Shown: positions 40,555-52,630, counted from the first letter of the stretch. The stretch is 64,000 nucleotides of DNA from Deinandra increscens subsp. villosa (GCA_039602395.1 JBCNJP010000027.1:113376354-113440353), one strand, 5' to 3'. Notes: generated from the sequence alone by a model not told the origin. Translations and numbers: made by a program.

Positions 40555-43500
40555 TTAAATCATACCTTGAGTTTCCGTGGACGCTTGCTCGAACAAGTGA
40601 GGATACTTTTTCTTCATTTGATCCTCTCGTTCCCAAGTATATTCTGGTCCACGCTTTGATTTCCATCGTACCTTGACGATCGGAATCTTGCTACGCTTGA
40701 GGGTTTTCTCTTCGCGTCCCATGATTTCCACCGGTTGCTCGATGAATCTCAGATGTTCATCGATTACCAATTCCTCCAAGGGAATTATCTCAGTTTCTTC
40801 AGCCAGGCATTTCTTGAGATTAGACACGTGAAACACGTTGTGAACTCCATCGAGTTCTGTAGGGAGTTTCAATCGGTAGGCTACCGGGCCTACTTCCCCA
40901 ATGATTTCAAACGGACCTATATAGCGAGGATTTAGTTTTCCACGCTTTCCGAAGCGTATCACTCCTTTCCAAGGAGATACCTTCAGTAATACTTTGTCGC
41001 CCACTTCGAACTTCAGCGGTTTACGGCGTTTGTCGGCATAACTCTTCTGTCTATCGCGTGCTGCGGCTATCCGCTTTCCGATTTGGATAATGCGTTCAGT
41101 TGTATCGTGGATGATTTCCGGTCCAGTGAGTCCTTTCTCACCTGTTTCGGCCCAACACACGGGCGATCTGCATTTTCTGCCATATAATGCTTCAAAAGGT
41201 GCTGCACCGATGCTTGAATGATAACTGTTGTTGTAGGAGAACTCCACCAACGGGAGGTGAGCTTCCCAGTCTTTTCCGAAATCAAGAACACAAGCTCGGA
41301 GCATATCTTCTAATGTTTGAATGGTTCTTTCCGTCTGACCATCGGTCTGCGGGTGATAAGTTGTGCTTATATCAAGTCTGGTCCCCAATGCCTCTTGCAT
41401 AGATTGCCATAGTCGTGAGGTAAATCGTGGATCTCGATCGGAGATGTTAGTCTTAGGCACACCATGACGTGCCACAATTCGGTCGATGTATAGCTTCGTT
41501 AGCCTTTCCATGTTGTCATTTTCTTTCATTGGGATGAAATGTGCGGATTTGGTTAAGCGATCAATGATAACCCAAATCGCATCTGGTCGATTCGATCGAT
41601 GAGGTAAGCCTGTTACAAAATCCATTGAGATATCCTCCCATTTCCATTCTGGGATCTTTGGTTGCTGTAATAGCCCAGAAGGCTTTTGGTACTCGATCTT
41701 TACCCTTGAGCACGTTAAACACTTAGCCACATATCGCGCGATGTCGGCTTTCATATTTGGCCACCAATACAGGTTCTTTAAGTCTTGGTACATCTTATCT
41801 GATCCTGGATGTACTGAATACCTCGACTTGTGAGCCTCGTCCATCACGAGCTCACGGAGATTTCCCAGCAGAGGAACCCAGATTCTGTCGTTATAATACC
41901 GGAGTCCATCGGACTTAATTTCAGAATTTCCATCTACCCCTCGCAGTGCTTCAGCTGCGAAGTTTTCTTCTTTCAGAGCTTCTCTTTGAGCATCGCGGAT
42001 TCGATCCGGCAGTCCCGAATGAATGGTAAGTTGCAGCGCTCGTACCCTTCGAGGCTTTTCATACTCTTTTCTGCTTAAGGCGTCAGCCACAACATTGGCT
42101 TTTCCCGGGTGGTACTTAATTGCTAAATCATAGTCATTCAATAGCTCGACCCATCGTCGTTGCCGCATGTTAAGATCCTTCTGATCGAAGATGTGCTGTA
42201 AGCTTTTGTGATCAGTAAATATCGTGCACTTGGTTCCATAGAGATAATGTCTCCAAATCTTGAGTGCATGAACAACGGCTCCCAATTCCAAATCGTGTGT
42301 AGTATAATTCTTCTCATTATCCTTCAGTTGCCTCGACCCATAGGCAATCACTTTGTCTCGTGGCATCAATACGCACCCGAGTCCTTGAATAGACGCATCG
42401 CAATAAACCACAAAGTCGTCAACCCCATCAGGTAACGAGAGAATTGGAGCAGAACATAACATGTCTTTGAGAGTTTGAAAGGCGCGTTCTTCTTTTTCAC
42501 CCCATCGGTATTGCACTCCTTTGTGCGTTAAAGCCGTTAAGGGTTGAGCCAATTGCGAGAAACCCTTAATAAACCTTCGGTAGTATCCGGCAAGTCCCAA
42601 AAATTGTCGGATTTCGGTTGGCGCTCTAGGTGTAGACCAGTTCTTGATAGCTTCCACTTTAGATGGATCGACATGAATTCTTTCCTCATTAACGATGTGT
42701 CCAAGAAACTGGACTTCGCGTATCCAAAAATCGCACTTCGAAAACTTGGCGTAGAGTTGTTCCTTACGAAGTAATTCCAAGATAAGACGCAGATGATTCT
42801 CGTGTTCTTCCTTCGTTTTGGAGTATATCAAAATATCGTCGATGAAAACTATTACAAACTTATCCAGGTACGGCTTACACACTCGATTCATCAAATCCAT
42901 GAATACCGCAGGTGCATTGGTTAGCCCAAACGGCATAACCAGGAACTCGTAATGACCATACCGTGTTCTGAATGCAGTCTTAGAAATATCCTCGTCTCGA
43001 ACACGAAGTTGATGGTATCCTGACCGTAGATCAATCTTTGAGAAGTAACTTGAACCTTGAAGCTGATCGAAGAGATCGTCGATTCGAGGAAGTGGATATC
43101 GATTCTTGATCGTAACTTTGTTAAGCTCTCGGTAGTCGATGCACATCCGGAACGTTCCATCTTTCTTCTTTACAAATAATACCGGAGCTCCCCACGGAGA
43201 CGAACTTGGACGGATAAATCCCTTGTCGAGTAGCTCTTGAAGTTGTGCAGATAGTTCGTTGAGTTCACTCACAGCCAAACGATACGGAGCGCGCGCAATC
43301 GGAGCGGCTCCAGGAGTTAGATCGATTCCAAACTCAACTTGTCGGAACGGAGGCAAACCAGGCAGATCTTCAGGAAATACATCTTGGAAGTCGCGGACTA
43401 TCGGGTAGTCGTTGATTCTGCGTTCGGGAAGTGTCGAGTCAGTGACGTTTGCAAGAATCGCGAAGTGACCTTTACGAAGGCACTTTTGAGCTTTGAGATA

Positions 43501-45177
43501 CGAAATAATTCCGGTCACTGTTCCACCCTTTTCACCTTGGACCGTTAACACTTCTCCTCCTTCGAGTGGAATACGGACCACTTTTTCTTGACACAGGATT
43601 TCGGCTCGATTTTCAGATAACCAGTCCATTCCTACTATCACGTCAAAACTACCAATCGGGAAAGGCATGAGATCGATTCCTAACGTATGGCCGGCTAGTT
43701 CTAACTTACAGTCCTTCACTATTTGAGTTGTATCATGAAGTTTACCATTCGCTAATTCTACCACATACTTAGCATCTAGGTCAATTGGTTTAGCCTTAAT
43801 TAGTCTAGCAAACTTATTGGAAATAAAACTTCTTTCAGCACCAGAATCAAATAAAACAGTAGCAAAGAAACCATTCAATATAAATTTACCGTTGATCACG
43901 TTGGCATCGTTGCGAGCTTCTCCTTGGCCCATGACAAAAGCACGACCTCTACCATTCCCACCATTTCCATTCCCATCATTGTTTCCCTGGTTACCGTTGT
44001 TACCATTTCCCTGTCTACGCAATCGCGGACAATCTTTCTTCATGTGGCCCTGCGCACCACATTCAAAACAACCACGAGCCCCACCATTGTTGTTGTTGTT
44101 CAGATTGTTTACTGGCCCGTTACGGTTGTTCACATTTCCTCTGTTGTTGTTTCCCCCTTGATTCTGACCATTGTTGTTCAGCCTCTGCAAATTGGTCCAG
44201 CAGTTGTTGGCCTCATGACCCAATTTCCCACATCTTCCACATTCCAGACCCTTGCTACACATACCCCTGTGGTGCTTCTCACACTTGTTACAGAACGGAG
44301 CCTTGCCTTTGTAGTTCCCATTCCCGCCTTGGCGGTTGTTGCTCCCACTGTTGCTGCCGTAGTTGAAAGTGGACCTTGTGTTGTCAGGTCGCTTGTTTTG
44401 ATACTGGGAGTTTGAGGATCTCCCGGATTGGTTCACAGACATTGCTGGAGCTTCTTCTTCAGCCTTTCTTTTGCCACTTAAGGCGGTCTTTTCAGAGTTT
44501 CTGGCAGGTAGTGTACCCCTTTCAACCTCTTGATCAGTTAACTTGTGAGCCAGACGGATGGCTTGCTGTACGGTTACCGGGTTGCTAGCAGTTACCAGAC
44601 TCTTGATTTGGGGTACGAGACCCTCCAGATAACGCTCAATGCGCTTGAACTCAGCGTTGACCATAGACGGACACAGTGCTGTGTACTCGTGGTATCGTGC
44701 AGTGTACTCTTCGACTTCAGACCCAATCATCTTGGAGTTCAGAAATTCTCCTTCGAGCTTCTTGACTTGGTCGCGTGGACAGTATTCCTCCATAATCAGT
44801 TCTTTGAATGCTCCCCATTCCATGTTGTTAGCCGCATCATTCCCAATCATTTGAATCTCAGCGTTCCACCAAGACAGAGCTGCACCGTCGAATGTACCAG
44901 TAGCAAACTTCACTTTGTTTTCAGCCGGGCAGTTACACATGGAGAAGACTTTTTCTGACTTCTCAATCCATCTGAGGAGACCTACCGCTCCTTCTTCGCC
45001 GGAGAATGTCATCGGCTTGCAATCCATGAAAGTCTTAAAGGTACAGTGATGGACGTTTCCATGGGCGGCAATTGTAGCTTGCACGGCTGCCACGGCGGCT
45101 TGCACATGCTCGTTGATCATCGCTTGCAGTTGTGCAGGCGTCAGATTTATGTTGTTCCTTCCCGCTCTTCCAGACAT
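40555..45177 (-). CDS. Chromovirus gag-pol polyprotein, intact
   Basis: A single open frame of 1540 aa. Gag lies at about 45-220, followed by an Asn/Gly-rich stretch with zinc knuckles (CGRCGKLGHEANNC at 313-326; CFECGAQGHMKKDC at 370-383). Protease has DSGAERSFI at 444. Reverse transcriptase covers about 635-800 with VFIDDILIYS at 777-786, and RNase H starts at YCDAS (D927). Integrase has H1116, H1123, C1153, C1156 and catalytic D1186, D1247 and E1283. A GPF/Y module (YIGPFEIIGEVGPVAYRL) and a chromodomain-like end (VKVRWKSKRGPEYTWERED) follow. Chromodomains steer such elements to particular chromatin. There are no lesions, so this copy may still supply proteins although both its LTRs are damaged. 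Confidence 0.96.
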   Translation of the reverse strand: MSGRAGRNNINLTPAQLQAMINEHVQAAVAAVQATIAAHGNVHHCTFKTFMDCKPMTFSGEEGAVGLLRWIEKSEKVFSMCNCPAENKVKFATGTFDGAALSWWNAEIQMIGNDAANNMEWGAFKELIMEEYCPRDQVKKLEGEFLNSKMIGSEVEEYTARYHEYTALCPSMVNAEFKRIERYLEGLVPQIKSLVTASNPVTVQQAIRLAHKLTDQEVERGTLPARNSEKTALSGKRKAEEEAPAMSVNQSGRSSNSQYQNKRPDNTRSTFNYGSNSGSNNRQGGNGNYKGKAPFCNKCEKHHRGMCSKGLECGRCGKLGHEANNCWTNLQRLNNNGQNQGGNNNRGNVNNRNGPVNNLNNNNNGGARGCFECGAQGHMKKDCPRLRRQGNGNNGNQGNNDGNGNGGNGRGRAFVMGQGEARNDANVINGKFILNGFFATVLFDSGAERSFISNKFARLIKAKPIDLDAKYVVELANGKLHDTTQIVKDCKLELAGHTLGIDLMPFPIGSFDVIVGMDWLSENRAEILCQEKVVRIPLEGGEVLTVQGEKGGTVTGIISYLKAQKCLRKGHFAILANVTDSTLPERRINDYPIVRDFQDVFPEDLPGLPPFRQVEFGIDLTPGAAPIARAPYRLAVSELNELSAQLQELLDKGFIRPSSSPWGAPVLFVKKKDGTFRMCIDYRELNKVTIKNRYPLPRIDDLFDQLQGSSYFSKIDLRSGYHQLRVRDEDISKTAFRTRYGHYEFLVMPFGLTNAPAVFMDLMNRVCKPYLDKFVIVFIDDILIYSKTKEEHENHLRLILELLRKEQLYAKFSKCDFWIREVQFLGHIVNEERIHVDPSKVEAIKNWSTPRAPTEIRQFLGLAGYYRRFIKGFSQLAQPLTALTHKGVQYRWGEKEERAFQTLKDMLCSAPILSLPDGVDDFVVYCDASIQGLGCVLMPRDKVIAYGSRQLKDNEKNYTTHDLELGAVVHALKIWRHYLYGTKCTIFTDHKSLQHIFDQKDLNMRQRRWVELLNDYDLAIKYHPGKANVVADALSRKEYEKPRRVRALQLTIHSGLPDRIRDAQREALKEENFAAEALRGVDGNSEIKSDGLRYYNDRIWVPLLGNLRELVMDEAHKSRYSVHPGSDKMYQDLKNLYWWPNMKADIARYVAKCLTCSRVKIEYQKPSGLLQQPKIPEWKWEDISMDFVTGLPHRSNRPDAIWVIIDRLTKSAHFIPMKENDNMERLTKLYIDRIVARHGVPKTNISDRDPRFTSRLWQSMQEALGTRLDISTTYHPQTDGQTERTIQTLEDMLRACVLDFGKDWEAHLPLVEFSYNNSYHSSIGAAPFEALYGRKCRSPVCWAETGEKGLTGPEIIHDTTERIIQIGKRIAAARDRQKSYADKRRKPLKFEVGDKVLLKVSPWKGVIRFGKRGKLNPRYIGPFEIIGEVGPVAYRLKLPTELDGVHNVFHVSNLKKCLAEETEIIPLEELVIDEHLRFIEQPVEIMGREEKTLKRSKIPIVKVRWKSKRGPEYTWEREDQMKKKYPHLFEQASTETQGMI

Positions 45178-45707
45178 TTTCTGGATAGTGAAAGTAGACA
45201 GTGTTCAGTCACAGTTATATTCTATACATATCCCATAATATGTATATTAGCAATTTTCCCGTTATCCCTCTATTAGTCCAGAAAAATTTTGTGCAAAATT
45301 GAGTCGTAGTCGGAGATTGTCGTGAGTACTATCGTCGAAAGTCGGCTTCCCCGTAAAAGTCACTGTCGGCGTAGTCATCGTAGTAGAAACCAGGACGTAG
45401 CGCGTAGCATCGTTTCGTTGTCGCTCCCCCCCCCCCCCCCCCCGAAGTAGTGCGCGTACTGTCGTTCGCGTTTCGTATTCGTGTGTGAAAATTTTCCTAA
45501 GGTCTTTCCGTTAGACTACCTAGACACGGTCTATATATATCTATACGTATATATACATATGAAGTATTTACTTACACAGCAGAGCGAGTATCCCAGGTTG
45601 GCACGTAAAAATTTTGTTTTGGGAATTTGGTTGTTCGTCTGTAACTAAGGTTTCAAGTTGCAGTTTCCAAATCGTTTTCAAAAATGATTCCAGTTCTCTG
45701 CAACCTA
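45178..45707. other. 5' leader of chromovirus with poly-C tract
   Basis: Noncoding leader between gag and PBS. A run of about 18 C lies at 45426-45443, unusual in this AT-rich setting. I see no gene. Confidence 0.7.
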
Positions 45708-45722
45708 TGGCTCTGATACCAA
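45708..45722 (-). other. Primer binding site, initiator Met tRNA
   Basis: On the minus strand TTGGTATCAGAGCCA lies two bases from the LTR. It is the standard plant retrotransposon site complementary to the 3' end of initiator methionine tRNA. Confidence 0.93.
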
Positions 45723-45724
45723 TC

Positions 45725-47206
45725 TGTCACACCCCCAAATAACCACTAACGGAGTTTATACCGTTAAGGGGTGCACGCAGACCAGGACCACAACCATTAG
45801 TTACAAATACTAAATGAACCAGAGTAAAGTTCAAGCATTAATAATAAAATCAGTTTCTAAAATGTACGCAGCGGAAAAATAATTGTCTTAGCACTAACCA
45901 CGTACTTTACATAAACAAATCATTGTATATAAATTCCCAAGTTAAGTTTAATAAAATTTAAGTCTTCACATGCCATGCCAACCTTCAGCGGATACTCTTC
46001 AACGATCTGCAAAAGTGAAAACCACACAAGTGTCAACCTAACGGTTGGTGAGTTCACGGTGGGCATGACATGCATTGGCCCGGTCTCAATAATCGTATGT
46101 ATCAACATATATAATTAGTATGGTTTTGCAAAACATTGCCAAGAGTTTGGTTACTGGATATGCACTAGTTAAGTAAAAGTTAAAGCAGTCAACCGATATC
46201 GCGGGTAGCTAATCCGGTTTCCATGCACTAAGGAAGTCGTACTAGGGCTGAAAGCTGACGTAACAGTGTGCGGCATTTGCCGTTGGTTTGTGCCTCCAGT
46301 TGTGTCCCATTTGGGATGCCCACAACTAAGAACAGGCTGATATCGCACTCCGTTCGGCCCCCGGCCGGTTGGCTACACATTTGTGTACCGCGGAGCAGGG
46401 TTTGTCAAACCCTCAGTAGATCTACCCAACATCCCCTCGCTTTCCAGATCATCAGTACTAAGTTGAGGACTTTAAGTTTTAAAGCATCCTTAGAAATCAT
46501 GTGATATCATTTGGTTTAGACTTTAACCTACACTAGTCATATTAAAATGTTTATTCCGGATTTCATCTGAAATCCCAAAAAGAGTTTAAGTGTCATAATA
46601 GTTGGTTCCGGATTTCATTTGAAACCCCAAGGATGGACAGTTGCAAGTGTTCCCCATAAAACACTCCAACTTCCATAACAGGTATCCCATTAGGCAATAC
46701 CTCAAATTGTCAGCGTTGTTTTCCGTTTAGTATGTTCGTTGTGACCCAAACGGGTTCACAATTAAAGGGTTTGTGAAACTCACCTTAGGTTGCTCAGCTA
46801 CACTTGTTAATCCAATTAATGTTTGCTAACGAAGACCTAATAATCACATTAAGGTCTTAGGTGTTAGGTTGTGTCTAAACTTTAACTTAACGTCACTATG
46901 GCCCATAACATAGCACGTTTGAACTACGCCTCGACATAACGACACACGACACCGATGGTTGATCATAAACAAGGGTTCACATATTACAGAAATCAAACAT
47001 GTGTCATCATGGCATAATCATGTAAGTCATGGCATAACACTTAAGCAAATTACACAAGTTTAGGTTCTGGTCGCAGTTTCGCTAGCAGTTTCGCTAGCAG
47101 TTTCGCTAGGTGCACGGGCAGCACTTTCGCTAGGCTGTGCCCGGTGGCACAGTTTCGCTAGGCTAGTTTCGCTCGAAACTGTTGGCACAGTTTCGCTAGC
47201 CTAGTT
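45725..47206 (-). repeat. 5' LTR of chromovirus, inner part
   Basis: It starts TGTCACACCCCC (plus strand) and matches 37936-39320 from 45822 onward. It is broken at 47206, in the middle of the CAGTTTCGCTAG cluster, by the truncated solo LTR. Confidence 0.93.
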
Positions 47207-49108
47207 ACCAAGTTTAAACATGCCATTCATTATTGATATACAAGTAATGCCATACAATACAATGCAAACAAAACATAATACTAATTATTAATTTTAAGGT
47301 CATTCTATGTCCATAAGCAAGCCCAAAGTGTCATCACTGCAACTTCAGTCATTTCCTGCAACATGTACAACATATAAAGTCAACTACTAGAGTTGGTGAG
47401 TAAACATAGGTTTAATATAGGATGTAAGTAAAGCAATAGCGATTCATGTGACAAGTGAAATTCATAGATTATGTGTAACATGTTATAAAGATGTCGTGTA
47501 ACCAAACCTAGACATTTAGGAAATCAATCACCCATTGAAAATAAGAATACATTTTCAATGTAGTGGGTGGGTTGTTGACCAATAGCTATTATTGACCCAT
47601 AGGCTTCCAAACAATCGTTAATGGTACACAAGCGATTAATGACAGGCGACAAGCGACAAACGAATACAACATATAGATTCAACACGTATTACATATCAAG
47701 AACACACATGCACAACATGAGATCGCATAGTAATGTAGATAGAATAATGATTAAAGATGTTGGAATAAGATACAATGTTGCACCCCAAATAATGAAAACG
47801 AAAACGGGGCTATGATTACTCACCTGATAAGCAAAGAAAGTTAAGTAGCAAGAGAAAAACAACGAACGCGAGGAAAAGCTAACCCTGATGAAAACCTAAA
47901 GAATTCGAAGAATTGACAATTGTAACGACCGATACGATTACCAAAGATTAATTGTAAATTTATTTATTATTTATGTTAAGAATATTTTATTTAATAGTTA
48001 TTATTACTAAAAGACACTTTGATGACCAAAAATACCACTTTTGACAATTATTCAAAGTTTGGGGTTAAAACTATAATTTCATAAACTTAGGGTTTAATTA
48101 TGTCAATTCAACAAAGTCCTAAAAATATAATTTTTCCAGAATTTAGGTTTCATTATATAATTACTAAAACCTTGTGTAAAAACAGATAAATATACAACTT
48201 TAGTATAATTACACTTTTTACCCAAAACTTTGAATAATTACATAAATGGCCCAAAAGTTGTAATATTTTACGACGGTCATATTTAGACTTATGAAAACCT
48301 TAAAATATGTTTATTAACATCCCAGAAGTGGGTTAGTAAGTTTCATTCTCTACAAAATTGTTAAATTAGAAAACTATGTGATAAAACACTTACTTTAACG
48401 GGTTAAAACGCATAACTCTTAGGTTTTTGACAAAAATTCAGTTTTGATGGTTTGGAAACATCATAATATACTTAAAAGATTATTTAGGATAGATTACAAC
48501 CCTTGGTAAATGGTAATTGTGATTTTTTGTAGTTTTTCCCCAATTAAAGTGTGCGTTTAAGGTTTGACTTTTGATACAGAGGACATATGGTCAAATCCAG
48601 CAATGAGGTATTGTAAAGCACACAAAAACAAGAAACTTTGATGAAGAAACTTACTCGTGATAGTCGAAGGAAGCTGGTCAAACCGGAAGGTCAAACTGAT
48701 GGACTTTGACTTTTCAAAACACAAACGGTTGGACAAGGCACGAAATTGAGGCTTCAAGAAGCTTGAGGGATATTCATAGGAGCAATATCAACTGGTATTT
48801 ATAGGGTAGAGGTTCGTTTAGGGTTGTAATTGAGCATAATGGTGATTCTGGTAAGTCTTGGAAAGAAAGTCAATATTTTCAAGTATGGAAATGAATAAAA
48901 TTGATTAATGAATTCGAAATGAATAAGGAATTGACTTGGAGAATAATTTAGGGGACATTAGGATCAAAATACAGAAAAAAAACCAGACCAAAAACAAGTT
49001 AAAAATGAAGATTTTAGGCCAAAAATAGCCAAAAACTCGAGCTGCTCGCGATCAGGTAAGAAACTCAATATATAAACTGTGGAACCAGACACATTTAACA
49101 AAAGCTAC

Positions 49109-49176
49109 GCCGCCATAGTGGTTAAGGCGCTGAACATTAGACGTTGAGGTCTAGTGTTCGAATCCGGGCTGCCACC
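49109..49176 (+). other. tRNA-like sequence in the solo LTR
   Basis: GCCATAGTGGTTAAGGC has an A-box and a 3-bp D-stem as in Ser/Leu tRNAs, and GTGTTCGAATCC is B-box-like 40 nt later. The T-stem does not pair, so it is not a working tRNA gene. Confidence 0.5.
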
Positions 49177-49361
49177 ATCCTTTTTTTATTACTTTTTTTC
49201 TTTCATTCCTTCTTTATTTATTTATTTTTTTTTCTTCGTTTCACTCGTACACCTTCGTTATTTATCAGAATGACCTCAAATTTTAAACATAAGCTTGAAA
49301 TATATGAAAGAACATTATGAAACCATAAAATATGTTTTTCGAGCTTTGCGGATCGTACGGT

Positions 49362-49807
49362 TGTAGGTCCAGAAAATCTCCTAAAACACGATATTGATAT
49401 CACGAACGAGTGCGGAATCCTCGTAGGTGATTGATTCAAGATAGAGAAGAGAAGAAAACACGAAGAATACGATGATTTAACGCTAAAAAACTTGATCTTT
49501 GCACACAAGAAACCTTGTCGGGTACAAAACAAGAAATCGTAAACTTGAACTCTCTCTCTAGTTTATGATTACGATCATAAACACCTCCTTGGCACTCCTC
49601 TCAATCATAAACTCGCCAACCCTTACAATGGTAAACACATGGGGTTTATATAGGATCCCTAATGGACCTTAAACCCTAATAGTAAACCCAATGGTAAACC
49701 CCAAGCCCAATAATAAACCCAACCAAACTAGTCTACTAATCTAAATAAACCCTCTAAGCCCAGCCCAACTAATTTAATATTACAAGCTTCATAATCTAGC
49801 CTCTACA
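49362..49807 (-). repeat. 3' LTR of gag-only element
   Basis: Plus strand TGTAGGTCCAG to CCTCTACA. The polypurine tract (minus strand TAGGGGAAGAT) lies immediately outside at 49808-49818. Confidence 0.95.
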
Positions 49808-50580
49808 ATCTTCCCCTAGGCTTGTGATATTAAATGTCTTCAATGTTTGAAGTTCTTCTTCTTGACTGGCTGGCATAGATGTTGATGAAGATTCTTTCCG
49901 CAGAAATCTTCAATGGGTTTCATGACGGGCATTTGGGGCTTTCTCTTGATCAGCATCAGCTCGAACTTCTTTAAATGAACAATCAATGAAATGGAGGACT
50001 CTCATTGACTTTCTTCTCTTGAAAGAACAGGTTCTTGCTAAATCTTCGGTAACTGCCTTGAATCTCCAAAGATTAGAGGGTAAAATTTTGAATGCCTCTA
50101 ACTGTGAAGAACTTGATTGTTGATCTTCAAACTTCATGATCTCTGACTGCTCTCTGCATCATTTTCTTCATTAAAGATTGACTTGAAATCATCAGCTTCC
50201 CCTAAACTTGTGAGCATTTTCTTTGAAAAACTTTTGAAGCTTTTGGAAACATGTAAAGACACCAACAACTTCCCCTGAACAGTTGCTTTTCCAGATGGAA
50301 GTCTTGTCCGGCTGGTTCTTTAACTTTGAGCAGCAGCAACATCTTTCTATCATCAACCTGTCTGACACACATTTGAAAAAAATATACTCCACCAGACATT
50401 TGATGATTGGTCTTTGGGTTAGAAGGTAATTATCATCTGTTCAGTTGATTCAAATTAACAATATTTTAACCAAAAACCCTAATATAGATTACGGGTTTTC
50501 TATAAAACTTCCCCTGAACCCAAAGACCTCTAAAAACTTCCCCTTAGCTGATTACTTCCCCTCAGCTAAGGACTTCCCCT

Positions 50581-50820
50581 GACATAATACATATCATCCT
50601 CGAGTTCCCTTCGGATACTATGTATTATGGAAGTCTTTTCGGATAATACTTATTATCCTCCCTCCTTCCCCTAAAAATTTGTCAAGATCTGACGGAGGAA
50701 GTCTTTTCCATTAGATAATAAGTATCATCCTCGAGTTCCATTCGGATAATACTTATTATCCCATACTCCTTCCCCTAAAAATTTGGCAAGATCTGTCGGG
50801 GGCATATTGTCATGCATTAA
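50581..50820. repeat. Short repeats of the form ATAATACTTATTATCC
   Basis: A unit of about 100 bp is seen twice (50591-50700 and 50705-50810). It includes TCATCCTCGAGTTCC and TTCGGATAATACTTATTATC, followed by CCTTCCCCTAAAAATTTG and CAAGATCTG. There is no coding sequence. Confidence 0.7.
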
Positions 50821-50850
50821 AACCCATAAAAAACACATTTTGACTTCTCA

Positions 50851-52630
50851 AATCAACCTGGCCAAGACGAAAACACATAAAAAGGAACTTAACGACTCAC
50901 ACACTAAAGATAAAAATAAACAAATACTTACCAAACCAAACATGAGAAAGTTTACAAGGGATCAAACCGTATGAATCTGACTGAGGAACCCTTTTCAGCT
51001 TCAGTTACTTGACTAGTCCAGGTGATTGCCGGTATGTTTGTCCGCTTTAAACTCAAACCCGTTTAATCCCAACCGAATGCGTCATGCTTAATATGGTACA
51101 ATATTACCGTCATGTTTAATTGTCCCCACACCCAAGTGTACACAGCAAAACCTACCCAACCTCAGAGTTTATTGAGGATTCACAAACCCCCAACTTGAGG
51201 AACCATGCAACACCGTTATGACTACCACTTATTTCATTAACCATCAGTTGGTGATCAGGTCGGCCGCTAAGCACGCAAAGAAGACCAACTGAGTGATTAT
51301 TTATTCTCTTTTCTTTTTCATTTTCTTTTTCTTTTCTTTTTCATTTTCCTTTCTTTTTCATTTTCTTTTGCTCTGTGGTGTTGTCAAGATAGCATAAACA
51401 TGGCGTGTGAGAGAGTGAATACTAGGTATAATTACCACTCTCAACCCGTTTTTGTCGGGACTCAGTCTTTTAAACCATGCAACCTAGGATGGGAAGCTAA
51501 ACATATATATCTTTTAAGTTCACTGCACTTTCATTGGAGGTCATAAGTTTAGGTCGAGCCTACCGAGCATATCACCGTGGAGCTTGCCTTTCACTTCCGC
51601 CTTACGCGTGTCAGCCATCTCCAACCCGAACATTCATTTTACTTCCCCTAAACTTCTCAAAAACAAGAAACAATTAAAAATTGAAAAGCACACTATTTTT
51701 GTGGGGTCAACATTTTCATCTTCTTTACATTTCTTCCCCTAATCAACCTGGCCAAGACGAAAACACATAAAAAGGAACTTAACGACTCACACACTAAAGA
51801 TAAAAATAAACAAATACTTACCAAACCAAACATGAGAAAGTTTACAAGGGATCAAACCGTATGAATCTGACTGAGGAACCCTTTTCAGCTTCAGTTACTT
51901 GACTAGTCCAGGTGATTGCCGGTATGTTTGTCCGCTTTAAACTCAAACCCGTTTAATCCCAACCGAATGCGTCATGCTTAATATGGTACAATATTACCGT
52001 CATGTTTAATTGTCCCCACACCCAAGTGTACACAGCAAAACCTACCCAACCTCAGAGTTTATTGAGGATTCACAAACCCCCAACTTGAGGAACCATGCAA
52101 CACCGTTATGACTACCACTTATTTCATTAACCATCAGTTGGTGATCAGGTCGGCCGCTAAGCACGCAAAGAAGACCAACTGAGTGATTATTTATTCTCTT
52201 TTCTTTTTCATTTTCTTTTTCTTTTCTTTTTCATTTTCCTTTCTTTTTCATTTTCTTTTGCTCTGTGGTGTTGTCAAGATAGCATAAACATGGCGTGTGA
52301 GAGAGTGAATACTAGGTATAATTACCACTCTCAACCCGTTTTTGTCGGGACTCAGTCTTTTAAACCATGCAACCTAGGATGGGAAGCTAAACATATATAT
52401 CTTTTAAGTTCACTGCACTTTCATTGGAGGTCATAAGTTTAGGTCGAGCCTACCGAGCATATCACCGTGGAGCTTGCCTTTCACTTCCGCCTTACGCGTG
52501 TCAGCCATCTCCAACCCGAACATTCATTTTACTTCCCCTAAACTTCTCAAAAACAAGAAACAATTAAAAATTGAAAAGCACACTATTTTTTAGGGGTCAA
52601 CATTTTCATCTTCTTTACATTTCTTCCCCT
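50851..52630. repeat. 890-bp direct tandem duplication
   Basis: 50851-51740 and 51741-52630 both begin AATCAACCTGGCCAAGACG and end TTTCTTCCCCT, and they are almost identical (for example TTGTGGGG versus TTTAGGGG near 51700 and 52590). Each copy holds a CTTTTTCATTTT-rich tract (51309-51370 and 52199-52260). No ORF with a domain is present. The near identity makes it either very recent or kept alike by recombination. Confidence 0.97.

Larger units (their letters stand above)
49810..52630 (-). repeat. Series of 13 polypurine-tract-like motifs
   Basis: AGGGGAAG (plus strand CTTCCCCT) starts at 49810, 50196, 50269, 50508, 50537, 50555, 50573, 50665, 50769, 51642, 51733, 52532 and 52623, all in the same orientation. 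The first is the true polypurine tract beside the LTR. The last four are two pairs in the duplicated copies. The spacing is irregular, so this is not a plain tandem array. Outside this element I saw the motif rarely (for example near 8483 and 29731). Confidence 0.85.

Noticed and set aside
42921..45276. ORFs up to 163 aa opposite the chromovirus gag-pol
   Set aside because: Antisense shadows of the intact polyprotein, partly produced by the Asn/Gly-rich zinc-knuckle region.
45426..45443. The poly-C run as a biological signal
   Set aside because: A single run of about 18 C in a leader is as likely slippage or a sequencing/assembly effect; nothing else marks it.
49109..49176. A functional tRNA gene
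   Set aside because: A- and B-box-like stretches are present, but the T-stem and acceptor stem do not pair.
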